A DNA stretch of 64,000 nucleotides, from the NCBI GenBank assembly GCA_037013685.1, contig CM072894.1, forward strand, positions 15,759,449 through 15,823,448, given 5' to 3'. Positions within the stretch are counted from its first letter, which is position 1, and every line of letters starts with the position of its first letter. Origin of the DNA: Acridotheres tristis (taxonomy: Eukaryota; Chordata; Aves; Passeriformes; Sturnidae). The notes below the pieces were generated by a model, which worked only from the letters and a program-made list of their open reading frames with translations, was not told where the DNA came from and made no database searches. The translations under genes were made by a program, and so were the position numbers. Below, piece by piece: positions 57,501-64,000 of this stretch.

Positions 57501-59795
57501 CACCAGTGTTCTCTAAAGTGAAAATCACAAAAGAAAGTTCTTGAGAACTTCAGCCCACTTCAGAATGTGTACTGTCATCACGGCAATAATAAAAACATTC
57601 ATTATAATTACTATAATTCCATTAAACTGCATATAGTTATTCCTTAGGCAAGCGTATTTAAATGCCAACCACAAATTAATTCACTTTCCCTTATGTTTTT
57701 AACAATTATTTAACTCCTTGTTTTAGAAGACTGTCAGTAAGGAACACTAGTTTTTCCTTCATTATTTCATATTCCTGTTTTTGCAAGAGGCTGGAACTTT
57801 ACCACCACATACTAATTCTCCTCTGTACTTCAAAAGGCAACTACAAGATATTATAAAATTCCTGCTGTTAAAAAAAGAAAATCACTAGACCGTTAATAAC
57901 AGAATGAAAAAAAAATTAAGTTAGTGTGGTACAATGTGTCATGCCTGGCCAACCACAAATATAGAGATAGAATTATAAGCTCAGTTGGTTAGAGAACAAT
58001 AAAGCCATATAAAAGTTCAAAGATTAATAACAGTATAATTGTCCAAAAACTTCAAGCTATTCTTTAATGAATATTATAACAAAAATAACAACATTTGGGG
58101 ATTTTTAAATCTATGAGTCTGGATTTTTCAAACATGAGAATGTGTAGTCAGAAATCCTGATTTTCTCTAGAGAACGTCATTGAAGAAAAGGCTGAATATT
58201 ACCAGAGCCTGCTAAATTATTCTGGTTTGCTATGATACCTGCAAAGCAAAAATTGCAACAAATCAGTCCTCTTAGTCATAGCTGTCACAAGAGGGTGATT
58301 CTTACCTTATACTTGTGGGGAAATTGATAGAACAAGCTATACAAATAATTCCTTAATGAGGATTTTCTTAACCCTTATTACTCACGTGGCTTTACTGTTA
58401 CTTAAAAGGTAAATAAATGAAAGTTCTAGCTAGTCACACACAGCCCCCACCACAAATATGCTGTGACTGGGTCAGAGGTTTGGTGGTTCCTGTGGCATAG
58501 GAAAGCTCCCGGACAACCTCCTGAAAACACAGCCCCACCTTCCTGTGGATTTATGGCATGGAAATTGAAATAAGATTAGTAAACCAAAGTGATGGGCTAT
58601 AAAAAGGATTGCAAAATATACAGTGAAATTTGATATTGCCCAGCTCACGAGAGTGTGTTACACTTCAGCCAGAACACCAGTTACCAGTGAGGTCACTGTG
58701 CCTGCACACAGCTTATTTTGCATTACTGGCACTGCAATACAAGTTTGAGTGAACACGAGCAAGCAGAGAAGTAGAATATTAAAAATTTCCAGGTTAGACC
58801 GTGAGAATAACAGGTGCAATTTTTTTTTCATTTTCAACATTTTTTTAAGATTTATATGTGTTTCAAGACAGTTAATTTTTTCTTAGACTACCTACTACTC
58901 GATATACGTTACACCAGCTACTGCCTTTCTCATCTCCCAAAATAGATGCTTATCTAGTGAAAGCAAGAGAACTGGACAACATTTTGTCAGCTTCTGCTAA
59001 GAGATGATGTAACAAGCCCGGGATGTTCAGAATTCTCCAGAAGGATACACTGAGAATTCATTTTTTCCAAAATGTCATTGAGGGATGGATAACGTGCATG
59101 AGACATGGGGTATCTCAGAGACAACCCAGGAAAGAGGCAGACAACACGAATAACAAATGTCTGCTACTTTGTGGTCAGTCGTAGGAGACCTCACTCAAAG
59201 TACAGTCAGTTTAATAACATTTTGAATGTTTACTCCAAATTAATTTGTCTCAGATGCTGTATAACCATGAACAAGTCAAGAAAGGCTTCCTTTTGTTAAA
59301 AAAAATGAAATATCAAAATTCGCAAAACTGAAAATAAAATGTGACAGGGAATCAAACATGTCCTTACTAATTTCAAAATATTAATATTTCCTTTTGGACA
59401 TTTAAACTTGTATTGAGTTAGTCCGAGTTTCAAAGGAAAATGTAACTTCAAACAATTTTGTTTTCCATTAAGAAAATGTTGACACAAGTCTTTCAAAAAT
59501 AGAAAAATTTTCCCACTGCTTTCTAAATCAAACAATTTTGAAACTACAACCCTTCCTTGAAATCATTTTGGTGGCAATGACTCACTAGTTTTATGAGAAA
59601 ACATACCATTGTGACTACACGTGACTCCCTATCCCCTTGTGAAATCCCAGAGAGAGCAAATTCCCATCCTGTCACACATTTGGGTTCATTGCCTAACATT
59701 TCTATGAACTGGGTAGACAGTTCGGAAATATTTTAATTCTTCCTTTATATATGTATTTTAAAAAATGTGTTGTGTGTGTAATGCAATAAGGAGAT
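57501..59795. other. Unique non-coding DNA
   Basis: AT-rich, with short A-runs (about 57907-57915, 58821-58830, 59300-59306). No repeat family or exon is recognised; all frames are below 80 codons. Confidence 0.6.
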
Positions 59796-59799
59796 TAAT

Positions 59800-60090
59800 G
59801 CCAATCTTAAAAGGAAAATTAACAATTAAATAAAATTCATAATCAGGGCACGAAAGCTCTTGAAACTAGCAGCTCGACTGGCTATTTTCTGATACATTGA
59901 CCTTATGTACACAGCGAGGGCAGTGAACACAAGCCTGTTCTCCATTCCCATCAGGGCACAGGGAAAGGGTTACAGCAGCCCATCATGAAGCTTCTCTGCT
60001 TTTACTCTAAGCCAAGAGGCCAATAGTTTCCTCTGTAATTGAGCTGAAGGACATTTAAAAATAATTAATAGGACTTGGTGCAACTAGTAT
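59800..60090. promoter_or_regulatory. Candidate regulatory block
   Basis: Unique sequence with AATTAACAATTAAATAAAATTC-like AT words at the left, GGGCACGAAAGCTCTTG and GCAGCTCGACTGGC keeping CpGs, and AAAATAATTAATAGGAC at the right. It may be an enhancer; unproven. Confidence 0.2.
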
Positions 60091-63000
60091 TATTTGTTGT
60101 ATTGTGTGCCTTCTAGTTTTTTATTGCCTGCTTCCAGAGCTTAAAGATTTTTCTTCAGAAAGGTTGAATACCAACTGTTCTGAGAGTAGTCCCAAGGCAA
60201 GACAGAATATAAATAGCTCTGCAGGCACAACAAGCTGAAGGCTCCACAGAGGCAAAAGTACATCAAGTAATTAAAAAATACTGAATCACAGAAGTAGGGA
60301 ATATCCCTTTTCACTTGCAGGACGTATATATTAAAAACACTACTAGGATCTGAGCTGCTTTTAACTGTCGTGCCAATGAGAGTAATGCGTAAACAGGAAG
60401 GGTTAATGCACAAGGGGAACATTCTGGTCCACATGCAAAACTCTCCCTGGGGCAGATCCACCTTCCCCACTTCCCCTCAAGGAAGGAACAAACTTTTGTC
60501 ACCCTTCTAAGAGCACACAGGCCATGTGTTCTCTTCCCACAGCTGCAGATCCACCAGCACCGTGTGCCTAAGCCATCCAGTCCCAGGTGGTTCTTGCCTC
60601 CTCCAGTCCCTCTCCAGAGGACCAAGAGCTGCCAGAAGGATGGGCTGGGGTGGACAAGTGGATGAAGTCCCCACCACAACGCCCTTATATATTTATTTCT
60701 TTACTTACTAGACCATTACCTATGCCATGACTGCTTTATTTTCAGAGGTTCTGGTTTCTCTACACTCCCACGAGTGGAGCAAACCCAGCCATGTGTACCA
60801 GCCCCCTGCCACAGCAGCCAGGTCTGACGTGAAGCAGCTATCTGACCACACAGGAGAAGGCTGTGCTTTAACTGGCTCTTTTTCTTGGGCCTTTCATACT
60901 GGGATTGACTTGACTTTATAGGAAGTACTGACATGCAACCAGTGAACAAGGCCTTCTGAAGTCTCAGGAGCCCCTGAAGGGGGGTAAGCAGGGTCCTACC
61001 TGACATTGCAGCCCCATCCATCATGTCAGCAACCTCCACAGCTCTGAGAGCATGATTTGTTAGTTATCATAGCCTTTGTTAGCTCACTCTCCAGTAGCAT
61101 ACACCAATGGAGATATACACCTTTCAGAAAATTGCCAACAACAATAGACAAGAAGGGACTTACCAAAAACTAGACTAAGTCTAAACTATGCTCTGATTTG
61201 GATCAATCAAAAATGTGCCCAAATATATTTGGTTTTTTTATTATCGAGATGATCTTTCTTGCCATAGAATCTGAGGCAAATTATCTTTGCAATTAAAATG
61301 AGATTGACACTCCTTAGATCTAGTTTTTATCTCCTTTTAAACATATGTAAGGGGTAGGAAACAGAAACCTTATGGATGTGGACTTTTGCCTGTTGTTTAC
61401 CTCTTTATTTTTAAGAGCAAGCATATATGCACCACAAATATTCTAACTATTTGTGGAACACTGCATGCTGTATCAGAGAAATAAAGAACAGAGCTGATGG
61501 AACGGGGAGAATAATTTACTGTGCACTGGTTTCAGCTGCCAGTGATTGCAACGAGAACTCAGCAGATGTTTTCTTGATAAAGGTTGTTTCTTGTTGCAGA
61601 AGCAGCAGCAAAATCCATAGCGTTTTTCTGCAGGACTCTGCACATCATGATTCTGCCATTTCAGTTAGTCTTAACAGCTGGAGGATAAAAAAATGTTCCA
61701 CTGCATTATTTGAAATTTGTCACGTTGATTTAGTTTCATTACTGTTATTAAATTTTATTCTGGAATGGTTTACATATCAAGAATACATAATGGGTTTCTG
61801 TGTGGCCTGGGATTTATTCCTTGAATGAGGAAAGGACTCTACTGTGACAAAGTCATAAAGCCTTATTGACTTGATCCTTTGCCATAAACATTGGATTCAG
61901 GGAGTTAGACCGAATATTAAATTGATACAATGGTTGTATTTTCATCAGGAGAATTACTCCTTCCAAAACAGAACCTAACAGTAAGTCTAGATCTATGGAA
62001 TTGTTTTAGAAATCTTCTATTACCAGGCACAAATAGGAAATTATTCTCCTAATTAGGCAATAAGGATAGAGAGAAATACGCAGCACAAATATGCATATTT
62101 AACATATTGTTCAGATCCTGAAGGAAAATAAAGTAAGACAAAAAATGTCACAAAAATTAAATGTGCACAGACATATGGAAGGATTTAAATATGCAAAAGG
62201 GTGTTTCTAAACAAAGAAATACTGAACACAAAAACGCTTTTTTAAATGTAAGTTGTATTGAAAGACGAGCAAACAAATTGAAATTACAGACGATACTCCA
62301 GTTTGATTCAAATTCAGTTTTTGAATCTCTTCTAATGGGACCATTAACAAGTCCAAAAACTTTTTAGTTGGCTCTAAATTTTGTGTTATAAGCCAACATC
62401 TAAATGTGAGTGACTGCCATTTTGTCACGTTCCTGGAGGGCAATTTGCACACAGGAGAAAGTTGCCATGTCATATAATGTAAATTACTCCAGATCACATG
62501 TCACCTCAGAGAGATATACTCTTGCTGATTTGTAAATTAAAGACAAGCCACAAAAGTTCCTAATTCCTTCACAACATAACTACTCATGAGTTTCTGCTGA
62601 AAGACTGCCATCAAAAGGCAATAAATCTTCAGGAAATAATATCACAATGTTAGCTCTAAAGCATTCATGACTTTTTCCCAACTTTCTCTGGAATATTTCT
62701 TCCAAAATAAAGCAGATGGCAAAATACTCAGTGGGTCAACTTTTGTGTTCAGACACTCCCAGGGGTTTCCATTAATTCGAGTTGTCTCTGCACAGACATA
62801 GACAACAACAGAAATCACTACCCACCCTTCCTTACGATCACCTCATTTTTCCTTGCCTCACTATCAGAAGCATTATTTGAAACCAGCATGGCTGTTCAGT
62901 GCATTCTGGATGCATAACCATAAGGGAGAAAGCAAAATAACTTCTTGCTGAATTGGATTCGCAGATCCAGGACATACCTGGGTCCAACCCAAATCGATCC

Positions 63001-63385
63001 TTTTCCTGGTGGAGCCCTTCAACAGATGACTTGACCTTGCTGCTCCTCTGCCAACCCAGCCACCCAACCAGGCAAAACCAGGTCTTCTCTGAAAGTCACA
63101 CAGCACTGCTGAGCTGAAGTGTCCAAGAAGCTAAATCACTACAGAGTACCAGATTTATTTATTTACTGGTTTACTGGGGAAAAACAAATTCCTTAGAGGA
63201 CAGATTTGCAGAAGAATTCAGTGCTGACCTCATTGTGTCATTGTTGATGTCAGCAAAACCTGCTAAAACAAAATAAGCCCAGTGATGGACGAGTGTGGAA
63301 ACCTCACATGCTGTAAGCCACAAAGAGGTTCATAGCACCTTCACTGGCTGCATTGCTGCTGACAAACAAAGCCCAGCCAGGGACA
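60091..63385. other. Unique non-coding DNA
   Basis: A slightly GC-rich piece at 60430-60690 holds overlapping frames on both strands with no domain. The 133-codon frame at 61427-61828 (plus) has no recognisable product. The patch 61440-61620 has some regulatory look (GGGAGAATAATTTACTGTGC). No repeat family is identified. Confidence 0.5.
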
Positions 63386-63389
63386 AGGG

Positions 63390-63600
63390 CTTCTGGCAGC
63401 TCATGAGGGAGCATGTGGGGCCACACAGCCCCAGAGCGGTGTCCCCAGCCGGATGGGCGCCAGAGACGTGCGCTCGAGCGCGGGGAGCCCCATCCATCGT
63501 GTTTGTGCCGAGGTCCCGGGTGTTGCCAGGGGTTACTGTGCACACAGCCTGGGACAGCGGCCGCACAACCAGGGGAAAAGCGTTTCAGCCCAAAAAAGGA
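63390..63600. promoter_or_regulatory. Small CpG-dense patch
   Basis: About 200 bases are GC-rich with a dozen or more CpGs, for example GATGGGCGCCAGAGACGTGC, GCTCGAGCGCGGGGAG and GACAGCGGCCGCAC. It contains XhoI- and NotI-like words. Frames on both strands (up to 121 codons) open because of composition. It could be a weak promoter or a small orphan CpG island; no splice or TATA signal stands out. Confidence 0.35.
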
Positions 63601-64000
63601 AAACATCGGCTACAGAAATGCAACAGCAGAGGCAAACCACCAGAGATAATCAAATGTTAATATAACCACATTCCTTTCCAGTGTAATGAAAAAACATCAG
63701 AAAGCACGAAGAACATGTTTCAAGTAACAGAGGGGTTTTTCTAACAATACATTCAGACAACTCGTATGCAACTGTATGAAGACTAGAAGAGAAGAGCCAC
63801 TGCAAACCTACAAAATCAGCTTGGCACACCTCCATGAGAGCTGTGCTGCTGGTCTGGAGGCAGGCAGGACCCCCTTGCTCTGCCCCCAGCTGCTCCCAGT
63901 GCCCACGGCCACCACCAACCCCGACCCAGCAGAGAATGAGGCTGAAATATTGCTGCTGGCACCAACCAGCCATGAGGTTCAAGCAGTCCACAACTGGGAG
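63601..64000. other. Non-coding DNA at window end
   Basis: The left half is AT-rich; the last 160 bases are GC-richer with CCAGC/GCTGC words. A minus-strand frame (63650-63991) has no recognisable domain. Nothing continues clearly past the window edge. Confidence 0.55.

Noticed and set aside
60543..60586. Possible 44-base micro-exon between CTCTTCCCACAG and CAG|GTGG
   Set aside because: The acceptor is good and the donor acceptable, but such pairs arise often by chance and no neighbouring exon or frame supports it.

Overview
This is 64 kb of vertebrate nuclear DNA in which I can identify no protein-coding gene. The best guess for the source is a bird, or failing that another sauropsid. One piece (about 26458-26514) reads like the 3' end of an avian-type CR1 retrotransposon. 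A second (about 47530-47850) is a much older CR1/L3-like LINE relic of the kind shared by turtles, crocodilians and birds. There are faint MIR-like and tRNA-derived SINE relics. I see no Alu, L1 or B1/B2 sequence, and interspersed-repeat density is very low. There are no bacterial or viral gene arrays: open frames are short, overlap on both strands and lack recognisable domains. The longest frames occur only where low-complexity DNA or a CpG island removes stop codons.

Layout. 1-9.4 kb is ordinary single-copy non-coding DNA with one old repeat relic, a strong hairpin (7598-7656) and a GC-rich patch near 7.9-8.0 kb. 9.47-10.13 kb is the first CpG-rich island, mostly a minisatellite of hexamers GCTCCC, GGCCCC and AGCCCC plus a 5-nt AACCC unit. 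10.1-18.2 kb is unique sequence with candidate regulatory blocks, two hairpins, an (AG)n and a GATA tract. 20.1-21.7 kb is the most gene-like place: an A/T-rich block that looks constrained, followed by a CpG island with GC boxes, a palindromic CTCF-like site, a good 5' splice-site match and a (GGGAC)n array. It could be an orphan promoter or the first exon of a non-coding RNA. 21.7-64 kb is unique DNA with microsatellites, the LINE and SINE relics, several AT-rich motif-dense blocks (for example 40.97-41.42 kb and 51.0-51.3 kb) and a small CpG-dense patch at 63.4-63.6 kb.

Interpretation. The window is most simply intergenic DNA or a very long intron in a gene-poor region, possibly the regulatory neighbourhood of a developmental gene. 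That last point is inference: regulatory calls rest on motif content and appearance only, because conservation cannot be measured from one sequence. I found no convincing new protein or defence system. The items most worth following up are the island at 20.1-21.7 kb, the hexamer minisatellite at 9.5 kb, the two long-stem hairpins at 7.6 and 11.2 kb, and the old palindromic tRNA-derived repeat at 53.4 kb.
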